Below are positions 38,001-50,964 of a stretch of 64,000 nucleotides of DNA, one piece after another. The position numbers were made by a program, and so were the translations under genes. Within the stretch, counting starts at the first letter, position 1, and the number at the start of each line of letters is the position of its first letter. The DNA comes from Struthio camelus (Eukaryota > Chordata > Aves > Struthioniformes > Struthionidae), in NCBI RefSeq assembly GCF_040807025.1, contig NC_090942.1, positions 43,416,911 through 43,480,910 on the forward strand, given 5' to 3'. The notes below the pieces were generated by a model, which worked only from the letters and a program-made list of their open reading frames with translations, was not told the origin of the DNA and made no database searches.

Positions 38001-38607
38001 TTTGAGTTTAAGTCAATGACTGCAGTATCTTACATTATCCTTGCTTTACCTGGTAATTCACATTTACAGTTCTGCAGGACAATCTGTCAGGTGCTGACAT
38101 CTATTCCATCACAAGGGAGGGTCTAGGAGAGTTTATATTGGTAGGATTGTCAGAAGCTCAAACGCTGTTTACTGCAATAGAGAAAGCAAACTTTTGATCA
38201 TAAGACCATGCTGGATATTAATGTTGCTGCAATCCTTCCTGTCAATCTGACAGGGAGGCCTGCTACCTTGCTTATGCAACCTTTCAGTAATAACTGAAGG
38301 CTTAACTATTTCCTGAGTAGCTACAGAAAACCAGTGGAGTGTATTTTTGTGACATATGATGAGAGTACTGGGTGTTTTCATGGATTATGGAAAATTTTTG
38401 TCTTGTGTGGTAGATATCTACTGTATTTTAAAGACATTTGTGAAACCAGGACAGCTATATTCTGAGAAGGGGAGGGGAAGAACTTTTTTGAAAATTACAA
38501 ATTGCACATAAGGTATTGTCTACAAGATGCTTCATCTGCTCAAGAAAGTCGTAAAAGGTGAGTTGATCTCTAACTGAGGTCCGAGGGTGAGAGATAAAAA
38601 TAAATAT
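32061..38607. other. Intergenic sequence between the NAP1L1 CpG island and the CR1 cluster
   Basis: No open frame with a recognisable domain, no RNA gene and no clear transposon was seen. Base composition returns to AT-rich immediately after the island. Confidence 0.6.
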
Positions 38608-38871
38608 GCACAGCTAACAGGCAGCCAACAAACACAGCAGTTTGTGCAGCAGTTTGTGTGGAAGGGCACACAGAAGGGGGCCAGCAACTCTGCTGTTGCA
38701 GGGTCCTGAGCAAAGGTAGTGGCATGCTGCAGGATGCCACTGGAGCTATTTCTTTTTGCCCATCAGAGGCCTCAACCCAGGCTGAGCTCCAGAGAGAAGG
38801 TGCAGCTCTCCAGGCCTGGGGCTGCAGGGAGTTCTTGGGGCCTCTTGCTGAAGCTGGGGCAGCAGGAGATA
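38608..38871 (+). mobile_element. Probable 5' segment of the older CR1 copy
   Basis: The stretch with GCAGTTTGTGCAGCAGTTTG and the following GC-rich sequence resembles the 5' UTR/ORF1 start of CR1 as I recall it. It abuts the young CR1 fragment at about 38872, beyond which CR1 ORF1-like sequence resumes at 39839. This fits one older element split by a later insertion. Boundaries are approximate. Confidence 0.45.
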
Positions 38872-39838
38872 GCTAGCAGTGTTCCCCAGGGGCCAGTCCT
38901 GGGTCCAGTCTTGTTCAATGTATTCATCCACGACCTGGAGGAAGGCACAGAGTGCACCCTCAGCAAGTTTGCTGATGATACTAAACTGGAAGAAGTGGCT
39001 GACACACCAGAAGGCTGTGCTGCCATTCAGAGGGACCTGGACAGGCTGGAGAGGTGGGCGGAGAGGAACCTCCTGAAGTTCCACAAAGGCAAGTGCAGGG
39101 TCCTGCACCTAGGGAGGAATAACCCCAGGCACCAGGACAGGCTGGGGGCTGACCTGCTGGAAAGCAGCCCTGCCAAGAAGGACCTGGGAGTGCTGGTGGA
39201 CAACAAGTTAAGCATGAGGCAGCAATGGGCCCTTGTGGCCAAGAAGGCCAATGGTCTCCTGGGCTGCATGAGGAAGAGTGTTGCCAGGAGATCGAGGGAA
39301 GTGATCCTGCCCCTCTACTCAGCCCTGGGGAGGCCCCACCTGGAGTATTGTGTCCGATTCTGGGCTCCCCAGTACACGAGAGACATGGCACTCCTGCAGA
39401 GAGTCCAGCGGAGGGCTACCGAGATGATGAGGGGACTGGAGCACCTCTCCTCTGAAGAAAGGCTGCGAGAGCTGGGCCTGTTCAGCCTGGAGAAGGGGAT
39501 CTGATCAATGTGTACAAGTATCTGAAGGGAGGGTGTTGAGAGGATGAGGCCAGACTCTTCTCCGTGGTGCCCAGCGACAGGACAAGAGGCAACGGGCACA
39601 AACTGAACCACAGGCAGTTCCGCCTGAACCTGAGGAAAAACTTCTTGACTGTGAGGGTGACAGAGCACTGGAAGAGGTTGCCCAGAGAGGTAGTGGAGTC
39701 TCCTTCCCTGGAGATACTCAAAACCCACCTGGATGCGATCCTGGGAAACACGCTCTAGGTGTTCCTGCTTGAGCAGGGGGGTTGGACTAGATGATCTCCA
39801 GAGGTCCCTTCCAACCTCAACCATTCTGTGATTCTGTG
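38872..39838 (+). mobile_element. Young CR1 LINE 3' fragment, nested
   Basis: The frame encodes the second half of the CR1 reverse transcriptase: [17 protein letters not shown], then [14 protein letters not shown] with the catalytic FADD at 38968-38979, then [20 protein letters not shown] and [20 protein letters not shown] through to SLEK. A 13-bp deletion relative to the copy at 21446-22083, near 39495, shifts the frame and ends it. The same TGA after KGGC is present. The 3' UTR ends in CCATTCTGTGATTCTGTGA, the typical CR1 octamer repeat. The open frame starting at 38719 is a chance fusion of upstream sequence with this RT. Confidence 0.95.
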
Positions 39839-40379
39839 AGATCTGCAGGATGGGTGCAGTGGTGGAGGAACTGTGTCACCACAAAGGAGCTGTGGGAGGT
39901 TGTCAATAGACTGCACAGCATCAGAGATGATCAAAAGGAGACTGAGCAGGTCACCTCTGGGCCCCTGCAGAGACAACAGTCCAAACTCCCAACTGTACCA
40001 ATGGAGGGGCAGGCAAAGTCTTCTTATCAGGTTGGGAAATGAAGAGCCCCATGATGGTGCAGATTGGAAGTTGATGACTGCTGGCACCAGGAGGATGGCT
40101 CTTTCCCCACCTGCAGATCTGCCATTGTGGAATAGGTCAGTGCCCTGGTTGCAGATGATGGGCAGGGAGCTGTGTCCAGAAAAGTATCTGAGCCAACTGA
40201 GCCTGAGCCCAGCCCCACAGCAGCACCAGCAGGAAGCGGTGAGTGACAATAGTGGGAAACTCCCTTCTGCGGGGGATGAAGGACCATCTGCCAACCTGAC
40301 CTGCTGCCTAGCGAGCTTTGCTGCTCGCCAGGGGCTTGGAACCAGAACCTGGCAGAGAGGCGGCCACAGCTTGTCCAGC

Positions 40380-40745
40380 CCTCAGACTATTACCCCCTGC
40401 TGCTGCTTTTCCATGTGGGCACTAGCGATACTCCCAGGGGAGACCTGGAGTGTCTCAAGCGTGACTACCTGGCTCTGGGCAAGGGCCAAGGCCAAGGCTG
40501 CCCAGGTGGTTTTCTCCTTGATCCTGCCAACGAGGGGGAAGGTCTTGAGCAGGAGTAGATGGATCCTACAGGTCACCAGCTGGTTGCACAACTGGTGTCA
40601 AGAGCAAGGATTTAGTTTTTTATGACCACAGGATCCTCTCTGAGGATGGAAGACTCCTGGGAAGAGATGGGATCTCACCTGACCAAGCAGGGCAAAAGCA
40701 TCTTTGCCAACAAGCTGACCAGCCTGCTAAGGCAAGTGCCAAACT
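40380..40745 (+). pseudogene. CR1 ORF1 esterase-like domain, broken
   Basis: CR1 ORF1 proteins are known to carry an SGNH-type esterase domain. Here the frames around HVGTSDTPRGD, FSLILPTRGKVLSRSRWILQ and LTKQGKSIFANKLTSLLR match that layout but lie in different frames. The acid/base block near the end reads GSHLTKQG rather than an intact DGIHLT-type motif. Confidence 0.7.
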
Positions 40746-40959
40746 AGGAATGGCAGGGGAGCGAGATGACAACCTACAAGCAAGTGAGGAAGCTGTGGAT
40801 AGGGTTGGCAAGCAAAGGGTGCAGGGTGGACAAGAGTGACCTTGTGACCAGCAATACAGGGCTGAGGCGGGCCCCCCTCAGGCGTATGCACACAAATAGC
40901 AAAGTGCCTAGAGGACACCACTAAGGGGGAATCTCTCGCACTTTTTCCCTGGGAAATCG

Positions 40960-41960
40960 GCATGACTTGGTGCCTCTCTCAAGTGCCTGTACAGTAATGC
41001 ACACAGCCTAGGGAACAAACAGGAGGAACCAGAGGTCCGCACGCGGTTGCAGGGCTAGGATCTCATCAGGATCACGGAGACGTGGTGGGACAGCTCACAC
41101 AACTGGAGCGCTGCCATGGATGAATAAAAGCTGTTTGGGAAGGACAGTCTGGGACGCCGAGGAAGGGCGGTTGCCCTGTATGTGAGAGCGCAACTCCGTG
41201 CGCAGAGCTCTGCCTGGGGATGCATGATGAGCCAGCTAACAGCTGATGGGTTAGGATTCAAGGGAAGGTGCACAATGTGGTGGTGGGTGTCTGCTACAGA
41301 CCACCTGAACAGGGAGAAATAGGTGAGGCCTTCTTCAGACAACTGGAAGAAGCCTCACATTTGCAGGCCCTGGGCCTCATGGGGGACTTACCCACCCCAG
41401 TGTCTGCTGGAGGGGCAACACAGCAGGGCACAAGCAATCCAGAAGGTTTCTGGAGTGCACTAATGGTAACTTCCTAACAGAGGTGATGGAGGAGCTGATG
41501 AGGCAAGGGGCTCTGCTGGACGTCATACTTACAAACGCGGAAGAACTGGTTGGGGATAAGAAGGTCGGGGACAGCCTTGGCTGCAGTCGCCACGAGATGG
41601 TGGAGTTTAGGATCCTACAAGGAGGGAATAAAGTAAAAAGCAGGATCTCAACCCTGGAGTTCAGGAGAGCAGACTGTGGCCTGCTCAGGGACCTGCCGGG
41701 AAGAAACCTATGGGATATGGTCCTGGAGGAAAGAGGGATGCAGGAGAGCTGGTTGTTTTTCAAGGATCACCTCCTCCCAGCTCAAGCATGGTCCATCCCA
41801 ATGTGCAGGAAGTCAAGCGAAGGTGGCAGGAGGACTGCATGGATGGAGAAGGAGCTCCTGACAAAACTCAGACATAAAAAGGAAACATACAAGAGGTGGA
41901 AGCAGGGACTGGTGACCCAGGAGGAATATAGAGACACTGTCTAAGCTTGCAAGGAGGGGA
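40960..41960 (+). pseudogene. CR1 ORF2 endonuclease and linker, broken
   Basis: The apurinic endonuclease block is recognisable by ITETWWD and YRPPEQGE. The later SDH-type motif reads SRHEMVEF near 41590, losing the expected Asp. The frame 41483-41944 (LLDVILTNAEELVG through MEKELLTKLRHKKETYKRWK) is the longest surviving piece. Confidence 0.8.
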
Positions 41961-42299
41961 TCTGGACAGCTAAAGCCCACCTGGAGCTGAATCGTCGAGG
42001 AACGTGAAGGGCAACAAGAAGGGCTTCTATGGATCTATCAGCAGCGAAAGGGAGACAAGGGAAAATGTTGTCCTACTGCTTAAAGAAATAAAGGACTCTG
42101 GTGGCAAACCACGTGGAAAAGGTTGAGGTACTTGATGCTTCTTCAACTCAGTCTCTACTGGCAAGGTTTGCCTCCAGGAATCCCAGGCTCCTGAGACCAG
42201 AGGGGAAGTCTGGAGCAAGGAAGATGTACCCTAACTGGAGGAGGATTTGGTTAGTGAACATTTAAACAAACTGGACACACACAGGTCCTGGGACCTGAG

Positions 42300-43430
42300 G
42301 GGATGCACCCATGAGTGTTGGAGAGCTGGCCGATGTCACTATGAGGCTACTCTCAGTCATCTTTGAAAGGTCATGGCAATCAGAAGAGGTTCATGAAGAC
42401 TGGAAGAGAGCAAATGTCACCCATATCTTCAAGAGCAATAAGGAGGATCTGTGGAACTGCAGGTGGGTCAGCCTCATCTTGACCCTTGGAAAGGTGATGG
42501 AGCAAATCTTCCTGGAAGCCATTTCCAAACATATTAAGGACATGAAAGTGACTGGGAGTAGTCAGCATGGATTTATGAAGGGCAGATCATGCCTGACCAA
42601 CCTGATAGCCTACTACAATGTAACAACTGGCTTGGTGGATAATGGGAGAGCAGTGGATGTTGTTTACTTTGACTTTAGCAAGGCTTTTGACACTGGGTCC
42701 TGTAACATTCTCATAGGCAAATTGATGAAGTATGAACTATATAAGTGAGTAGTGAGGTGGCCAAACTGCAGCACTCAAAGGGTTGTGATCAGCAGCACAA
42801 ACTCCAGCTAGAGGCCAGTCATTAGCGGTGTCCCCCGGGGACCAATCCTGGGACTAACACTGTTTAACATGCTCATTAACGACTGGGATGATGGGACAGA
42901 GTGCACCCTCAGCAAGTTTGCAGATGTTACAAAACTGAGAGGAGTGGCTGATGCACCAAAGCATTGTGCTGCCATACAGAGGGACCTCAGCAGGCTGGAG
43001 CAATGGGCCAGCAGGAACCTTATGAAGTTCAACAAAGGGAAGTGCTAAATCCTGCACCTGGGGAGGAATTACCACTTGCACCAGTACAGGCTGGGGGCTG
43101 ACCAGCTGGAAAGCAGCTTTGCCGGAAAGGTCCTGGGGGTCCTGGTGGACAATAAGTTGGACATGAGCCAGAAATGTGCCTTTGTGACAAAGAAGGCCAA
43201 CAGCATCCTGGCTGCATTAGGATGACCACTGCCAGCAGGTCAAGGGAAGTAATCCTTCTCCTCTACTCAGCCCTGGTGAGGCCACATCTGGAGTGCTGTG
43301 TCCGGAGCACTGGAGTGCTTGCCCCAGAGCAAGAAAGTCATGGACATACTGGAGTGAGTCCAGTGAAGGGCCACAGAGATGATGAGGGGAGTGGAGCATC
43401 TGACATAACGAGGAGAGGCTGAGAGAGCTT
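42300..43430 (+). pseudogene. CR1 ORF2 reverse transcriptase, broken
   Basis: Frame 42311-42748 carries RT blocks up to the first catalytic Asp (VVYFDFSKAFDT). The second block has FADV in place of FADD. Stops and frameshifts follow (for example after KFNKGKC near 43047), so the element cannot be active. Confidence 0.85.
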
Positions 43431-43733
43431 TGAAGACAGAGGCAGATTCTTCTCAGTGGTATCCAGTGACAGGACAAGAGGCAATGGGCACAGGTTGAAA
43501 TACAGGCAATTCCCTTCAAAAATAAGAAAAATCTTGTTCGCTGTGAGGGTGGTCGAGTACTGGAACAAGTTGCCCAGAGAGGCTGTGGAGTCTCCAACCC
43601 TGGAGATACTCAAAACCTGACTGGACACAGCCCTGAGTGACCTGCAGTAGCTGACCCTACTCTGGGCAGGGTTTCGGACTAGACAACCACCGGAGGTGCC
43701 TGCCAACCTCTACCAGTCTGTGGCTCTGTGATA

Positions 43734-46700
43734 TTTGCATAAAAGCTTTGTGGAGAGTTGATGTTTGAGTAGGAAAGATTGATACGCTACAAAAAAAACT
43801 CAGCTAAATTTTTCATAATGAAAAATGCAATGTAATGCTATTCATTTAAAACTACTGGAACAGTAGCACAGCATGTCTAACATACACAGTGCTCACATGT
43901 CTGTCTGATTAATTCAGAAATATTCATGTAGAGGGCAGATAAAAATTATTCTCCATAATTTGCATGAGAGATTTGCATTGGAAAAAAAGCCTTGACGCCT
44001 AGGGAACTGAAAGTTGGCTATGTTTCCTCCTGTTTACTAGGTCTTTCTACCTACTTTCTACCTTTCTGCTAAGTCCTTTCATACCGATTCCAGGTTATAA
44101 ATATAGCATTCTTATGTTCTTTAGAAGAGCAGATTGCTTCTGCATCATTTAGTCTTATAATCTCCATGCATTTTTTATTATATCTGTAGCCTAATTTGGG
44201 CTGTTTTCTTGTGAAATATAACTATCTGAAAGCTGAGGATAAAACTGCTTTGGAGTTTTTTTGGTCTGTCGTTTTGTTTTGTTGCTCTTTTTACTTTTCA
44301 CCTTCCTATCTTACACTAAAATAAACAGACCTGCCATTCTTCAGATCCCTATGGTATTGCTACATCAGCTGAGAGAGGCTGAAGGACAGAAACCTGGACA
44401 GCAAAGTAGAAGGAAATCACATAGGGTGGGAAGGGAGTAGAGGAAAGTAAGTTTGATAAGAGTTGGGGTCCACTACCTGAAGTAACTAAACCCTTTTAAA
44501 ATAAGGTGTGGGATTAATTCCACTTACCTACAGATGTGCTCAGCTTCTATTGCATAATATTTACTAGTCCTGTTTTTCCTTTCTGCTCTCCGCAGCAGCC
44601 TCCCTGTCTGAAATTCAGAGCATATATGCAGCGCCTGGTCATTTGGCTTGAGGTTGGAGCTGTATGGGTGACATCTCCCCGCTCCGTGGCTGCTGGCTCC
44701 CTCCTCCGCAGGGGCCCTCGAGTCACTTGCCAGGACCAGACTCTGGCTGCAAAACTCCAGGCATGGACAGAGTGCAGGTCTCGTTAGAGGTCCCTTCCCT
44801 TTGGGCTATTGCAGGTGTATCAGCATTGCTGTTTTGGGGCAGATGGGGTCCTTGTCCTAGCAATACCTTTTCTCCTGAATTTGTTGTTCAGAAAAACTTT
44901 GTGTTATGGCAAATGCCTGAAAGGCAAGAAAGATGGTGAAAATTCCTGAAAGGTCTAGATGATACCATAGCGCTGCTATAGCAGGTATGTATCCCTTGAG
45001 TGAGCAAATCTGCAATGAGCTGGAGATATCTGGTTACATAGCAGATATTTAAGTAATTTGTAGCAATATTTAGGCATGTAGGAGTCATCCAAGCAAGATG
45101 CCAGGCAAGTGAACCAGTAATCTGATCCAACAGTGAAGCTATGCGGAGAGGAAGGACAGAAAGTAGACTTGTTAATCTGCGTGTGCATGCATTACATAAG
45201 CATCTTCCTGAGAAAATCATTTTGGAATGTTTTTTTGCAACTCCAGAGGAATAGTTAATAGTGGATAAAATAACAAGGAACTTAGAAGAAGTGAAAAGCA
45301 TCTCTTTTTGCAAATCCCTAAAGAGATTCTGAAAGAAACCTTCGCCTTGTGTCAAAGGCCAAACTACCAATTCTCTGATTACTTCCTAATAGCTGATCAG
45401 TCAGTCATGAATTCACTGCTAATGCACAATGAAAAATAATCTGATTTCAGCATAAATAATTTATAAGCACCAGCAACCCCTGGCAATGGAGATGTAGATA
45501 AAAATGATTCCTACCTTCAGTTTAGGAAGGGAGAGGCATTATGGAATTAGTTCTGTGAGAAATGAGATGGCCTGATTTCCATGAAATTTCCTCTGTAAAA
45601 TCAGAATTATATACATGCATTGTATAAGAAGTCTTCGGGAAGTTCCAGAACTCATTAAGTGTTAGAGAAGTTTTGTTAACTTCAAGTCCAAGTAGTAGCA
45701 TTTCATATATCAACATATTAGGTACTATATAATACTAATACAAACAGTTACAATTATAAAATGCTACATTGTATCATGCTGCATAACAGTACAACTTTTT
45801 TATGTTGCTCCCTATTAGATTGTTAGTCTTTAATGTTTGTATTAGAATATTATGGTATTTTAAAGACCTTCTACGTTAAAGAATAGTTTATAGCATTAAA
45901 GTGGAATTATATGCTTTAGTGTGACAGTGATACAACTAGTGATATAATTAAGTCATTTGTAAATGGGATATGAATTCACAGGCAAGTACTGTTCCAAATA
46001 TTTATGAATATAGTCTGTTTATCTAGAATGCTCAAAGCTCTAGTTCATTCTAAATGATAAAACATTAGTTGAAGAAATAATGCTTTGCAATGTATATTCT
46101 TGACGTTCAATGAACTGGAGGAGCTCTGCTTCATTACATTGAATCTGCTACTGCTTACTCCAAAAATATCTCAATCCACAGCTTATTCCTCCTAAGTCCC
46201 AACAGGCAGGCAGGCTGCAGCCAGCCACCTGATGATTTTTCAGTCTCTTAGGATCTCATTAGCTACTCAGTGTACCAGTTGGCTGAAGCGACATTTCTGT
46301 TTCTGTTGCTGTTGCCCAGGTTCCTGCTCCTAAAGAACAGCCTGACCTCTGCCCTCTGGCTCCTTGTGCAGGACCGCACTGCACAGTATTGACTTGTTGA
46401 CCCTCCAGACCTTGGCTCAGCATCTGACTGTGTTCCAGCCGTGCTCCTCTGTCCCGCCTGTCCCCGACTGCGAGACATTCTCAGCCTAAAGCCCCGTTTC
46501 TGATCAAGTCTCTCTCACATAGGGTTTCCCTTGGTTCTGTATTGCAGCTCTTTTCAGCTTTGATAGCTGGCTGTAAACACAGTTTTAGCCTTCAGCTCAT
46601 GTAATCAATATCTGATCAATCACTGTTACTTAAGGTCCGACTATCTCATTAGTGTTACCCTTATTTGAGTTTATACTCCTACCAATGAACTGAAAACATC

Positions 46701-49700
46701 TGCTGGATCAAGGCTGGGGCAGCAGATACAATGCAGCCCAGCTTCAAGGACTTCAGGTTTCTATGGGTAAAGACGTAAAGTTTTACAGTGTATTGAAAAA
46801 ATAACTACTTTCTGTTTGAATCTCTTTTCTAGTGCTATTGTTTAACTGTGTCATATTTTTAGGACAGGCAAGGGAGCTCCTCGAAGAAGTGGTAAGGACA
46901 TAGGACATCAGCGAGAGTCTCTCAAGAGTTTTGGTATGCATACAACAGAGCAGACATCTCAGCTGCCATGCACTGACACGGTCAGGTAATATGGTCAACC
47001 CTTCACAGCGTTCATTGTTGGTGGAATGCACGGCATATGTCATTTGAAAGAAATTATATGAGAAGAAAATCCGGGTCCTTCTAAAGCTTCCAAAAGCTGT
47101 TTATACAATGGCACAAGTACATGAATATTGGGGTCTGCTGTTTGGTAGCATAATAAAAGATGCCTTAGACATAACGAAGATGGAAGACCAGCTTCTCAGA
47201 AAATAAAAATGTGTGTGGCCTCATGAATTTTAATTCACTGGCTACAGCTAATGTTATACTTGCATTGTCTGTGCATATCAATACATTCTTTACTCTTAAT
47301 AGCTCACTTATCACTGTTTATCTTTTTTTTCTCCTCAGAATGTCCTGGAAAATGCTTTGAGGCACAGGCAATGGTAGGTGATTGTGGGCCTGTGTTCTTC
47401 TTCATATATTATTCAGCAAGAAAAACAATGAAGCTAGCTCATAGACTGTAAAGTGTTGCTAATTTGTTGCTTTGGGCTTGGCTGGATATTCTCAAGACTG
47501 ATTGGAGTGCTGGAATAGGTGTCTGTACACTTCAGTGAATCCATGGAAAAATATGCTTTGAAAGTCCCTCATAGCCATTGGAAGAGGGTTAAAAATCCTT
47601 CAGGGTTAAGGCTTCTCCAAGAGTTTGGGAACTCAGGGTAGCACGCTCCCACTTAGGCAATGGGCACTCACAGACACAGGTACACACTCATGGCACAGGT
47701 GGTAGGAGACCAATAATTTAAAAAGGAAGCTTTACATTTTCTTTATCAGAGGCCTAGGGCAAGCAGGATGCAGAGCATGCATCAGCAAAGGAAAGAGTTG
47801 CCGATCTTTGCTCTGATCCTTAGACACACTTCTGCACAGATCCTGAACTGAACAGCTTGTAATCTCTTGGCAATGCCTAGAATTACTCCCCACTTTGATT
47901 TTTCATCCTGTAATTATGCAGCTTCTCCATCAGTGGCACATACCTGCGCAGCCTTTGTTTAATGGGATTATTGCCCTGGAACAGTATAATTTAAGCTCTT
48001 CTTTAGTATGAGCATGTGAGTGTTTTTTGTGCCTCATCTGCATTAGTCATCTTTGCCAGCGATATACAACCTTTAAGTGGGTCACTTGGAGCAGAAATGC
48101 ACTATGCTTTATTAGGTAAAGGCATGCCAGCAGCCACACACTTAACGGCCCTTCCAGTTCCCTCCCACCTTGGCTGACCGTATGTTTTTACCTTCACAGG
48201 TGGGAGACAGCAACGGCGACCGTGCTCCAATGTTTCTGTCTCCCAGGAAGTATATTACTCTGCATTATGGCTTACCTTGACAAACTGGTTTCTTCCTGAT
48301 AGAGACAGAAATTTCTGCTTGCAGCCTTGTGAACTGCAGGCTTACATTGTTTCTATTGCTATTTCCTTCTCCCTTTTGTGGGAGCTCGTTGTGCTTCAGA
48401 AGCTGCTTGGGTAGGCCTTGGGTAGCCTACCAATGACTACTGCATAATTTCGGAGGGGAAAGGAGGGGCAATTTTAGATTTGCAGGGGATGTATCCGTTT
48501 CTTAATTTCAGGATTATGACATGCTTTTAGGGCACTTTTCAGGGTTCCGGACCTTGCATTTAATCAGTACTTTACATTCAGAATAATACCTGTTAAGCAA
48601 AAGTGGCATTTTGGGTGCCATAAATTAGATGTGGCATGGTGAAAAACGCACAGCAAGGCAAACTCTAATTTATGGTCTCTCCAGTAAAGCCTCAGGGATA
48701 TTTTGGGTAGGAGGAATACAATGTTGGCAGGGTTTTCCAATGGGAAAGGATGAGGCAGCTGGGGGAAATGAAACTACCTACTTGGTCTTGGTCTTCCTTT
48801 GCCCTGTCATTCCTTATTCTGCACTTAGCCAACAACAGACCACTCTTGGTGCAGGTTTTCCTTCAGAAGTAGGAGTCCTCCCAGTCATTTCATAAGGACA
48901 GCATCCAGCCCAGAGCCCTCAGCAGGGAAAGACCACACAGGCCATCAGGCTGAGCCTCTCCCAAGGATTTTCTGGATGACAGCTCAACCTGACTTTACAT
49001 CAGAGATAAAGCTAGCAGATGGACAGAGAGTAAGATTTTTGTCTGCTCATGGTGGATCTTATTGGTGGTCACACAAGCACTGTAAAGGGACTAACCAGGT
49101 AGTATTGCTCGGTCTGAAGGAAGAACGAAGTCACTCTATAGTCACTCTACAGGGAAAGTGTAGTCACTCCTCTTTGATGACTTGCATAGTTCACAGACAA
49201 AATGATGTACAGAATAGAGATAGTCTTGGGTCCCTAAGGGTAATGAACCTCATGGAACTGCAAAGGAGAAGCACAGATGGCAGGAAGACTCAGGAGCTCA
49301 GGCAGGGTTTTGATGACCAGGCACCTACGTACAGTCGCAGGATCACCAAGCACAATTCTGGTAATTAAAAGATGGTCAAGCTTTACAAGGAAAAAATACT
49401 CACAATATTCCTGCACACACATTGTAAAAAGGATCAAAAAGAGAAAAGTATTACGGGTAAGAAATTTCTGACTCTGCTGACTTCATCAATGCTCTCATTA
49501 GCACCTTTTCAATTATTAATTGTTCTGGCTGCTGCAGTTATTCTGATTCACATTAATCCTCTAAAGAGCAGGAGATGACAACACCACTTCACATGACCTT
49601 GCCTTTCCATATCCTACAGCTCGTCAGGAATTTTCCAATGAAACAGCTGTTCACTGTAAAATGTGAATTCTCTAAAACCTCTGCTTTTAGTGGAAATGTA

Positions 49701-50917
49701 CACATTTCATTAATTTCTATTGAGAAAGTCTTTTCAGATCAAATATGGCCTTCCTATAGCTAACATCCGTGAGGAGGATTCCCCCTGAGAACATGAGATA
49801 AACAGGTCTTTTTTCTTCCTGGTAATTCATGCAAAGTGAAAGAGAGGAGACTAAGGAACACCTAGCACAAAGCACCAGCTAGTCTGATGGTTTATAATAT
49901 GCACCTGTGATATAAGAGACCCAGCTTCAAGACCAATTTCACCTACTCTGGCTTCACAGAATGAAAATAGAAAGATCCTATCTTCATGGGAATGTAAAAA
50001 TACATGGGATGAGAATGGCATTTCCTGCTCTTCGGCAAAGAGACCTAAAAAAGAATAGCAGATTAAGACAACAAACCCAATCCTTTACAAAACAATAGGG
50101 AAATAATATCAGCTTTTGTTATGCATTTCTCATGAATGTTTCACACATTTTGTAAGAGTCACAGCTAGATGAGGAGACTTCAGTGATCAACCTTTAGACA
50201 TTATCAGTACAACCAAATATTTAATTGCCTATTTTATTCTGAATGCAAGAGATTCTTCTTTTCAAGATACTTAAAAATATGGCTATGCCATCTGGTTCAA
50301 CATCTTTCTAAAATCCCACTGAGTTGTAGTAAACATAGGAACAAACATAGATCTCCTGGGTCCCACTGAAATGCTTTCTCATCAACAAATGTTTGTTTTT
50401 TTCCTTTTTCTTTTTCCGATACCTCTGCCTAAGTCAGTGTTCTTTTGGTGTTCTGAAAGGGGCAGTGATTCTGTTTAACAAAGAATCGTAACCATGTGAT
50501 GAACGGTTGTATTTAAATGTTCATATTATGCAGGTTGGAAAGTCTGCTGGAAGGTAACATACCCTCTGAGCCAATAAGATGCAAGAAGTTATCAACTCAG
50601 GCTTTGCTATCATCCACATTACTCATCTTCTTTGCATTTGAGGTGAACATTGGTCTTTGGCAGGGCCCAGAGGAACAAAAAAGTGTTCTTTCTGATGTGA
50701 GAAGAACCGAAGACAAAGAACAGCAAGCAAATGGCCAGTGCATGAGCAACAACAAGAATGAAATGGAATGAGGTATGAAAGGGCTAGGAAAGAAAGCTGA
50801 ATGGCATAGCAGATTGATGAATGAGGAAAGAGTTAGAGAAAGAAAAATCATAATAGAAAATGAGGGAAAATAAAAACAGAAAACTGAAATCTAGTCTTCT
50901 AAACCGACAAATGCCAG
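43734..50917. other. Intergenic sequence, no gene recognised
   Basis: No open frame shows a known domain. The interval contains GC-richer patches at about 44580-44800 and 46200-46500 that could be old transposon or promoter remnants, and an exon-like segment at 47340-47373 listed separately. Nothing else can be supported. Confidence 0.55.
47340..47373 (+). other. Exon-like segment with splice signals (candidate lncRNA exon)
   Basis: A strong pyrimidine tract with TCTCCTCAG precedes 34 bp that end at ATG/GTAGGT. The segment is short and there is no linked partner exon, so it may be a chance match. Confidence 0.2.

Positions 50918-50964
<47 letters not shown>
50918..50964. repeat. (ATT)n microsatellite
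   Basis: About 15 uninterrupted ATT units. Confidence 0.98.

Larger units (their letters stand above)
39839..43733 (+). mobile_element. Older, nearly full-length CR1 LINE (ORF1 remnant, ORF2, 3' UTR)
   Basis: Decayed by frameshifts and stops but readable in order: an ORF1 segment (WRNCVTTKELWEVVNRLHSI at about 39860-39920); an esterase-like segment with HVGTSDT near 40413 and SHLTKQGKSIFANKL near 40673; ORF2 endonuclease (ITETWWD near 41070, VVVGVCYRPPEQGE near 41280, LTNAEELVGDKKVGDSLGCS near 41535); reverse transcriptase (KANVTHIFKSNKED, SQHGFMKGRSCLTNLIAYYN, VVYFDFSKAFDT near 42660-42690, SGVPRGPILG near 42823). The catalytic FADD has become FADV (42917-42928). The 3' end at about 43733 is CR1-like. 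It is much more diverged than the two young copies. Confidence 0.93.

Noticed and set aside
38719..39504. 261-aa open frame that looks like an intact gene with a reverse-transcriptase domain
   Set aside because: It is a chance fusion of upstream sequence with a CR1 3' fragment, cut short by a 13-bp deletion. It is annotated as a mobile element.
46200..46500. GC-rich segment considered as a solo LTR or promoter
   Set aside because: No TG...CA ends with target duplication, polyadenylation signal or terminal repeats could be identified.
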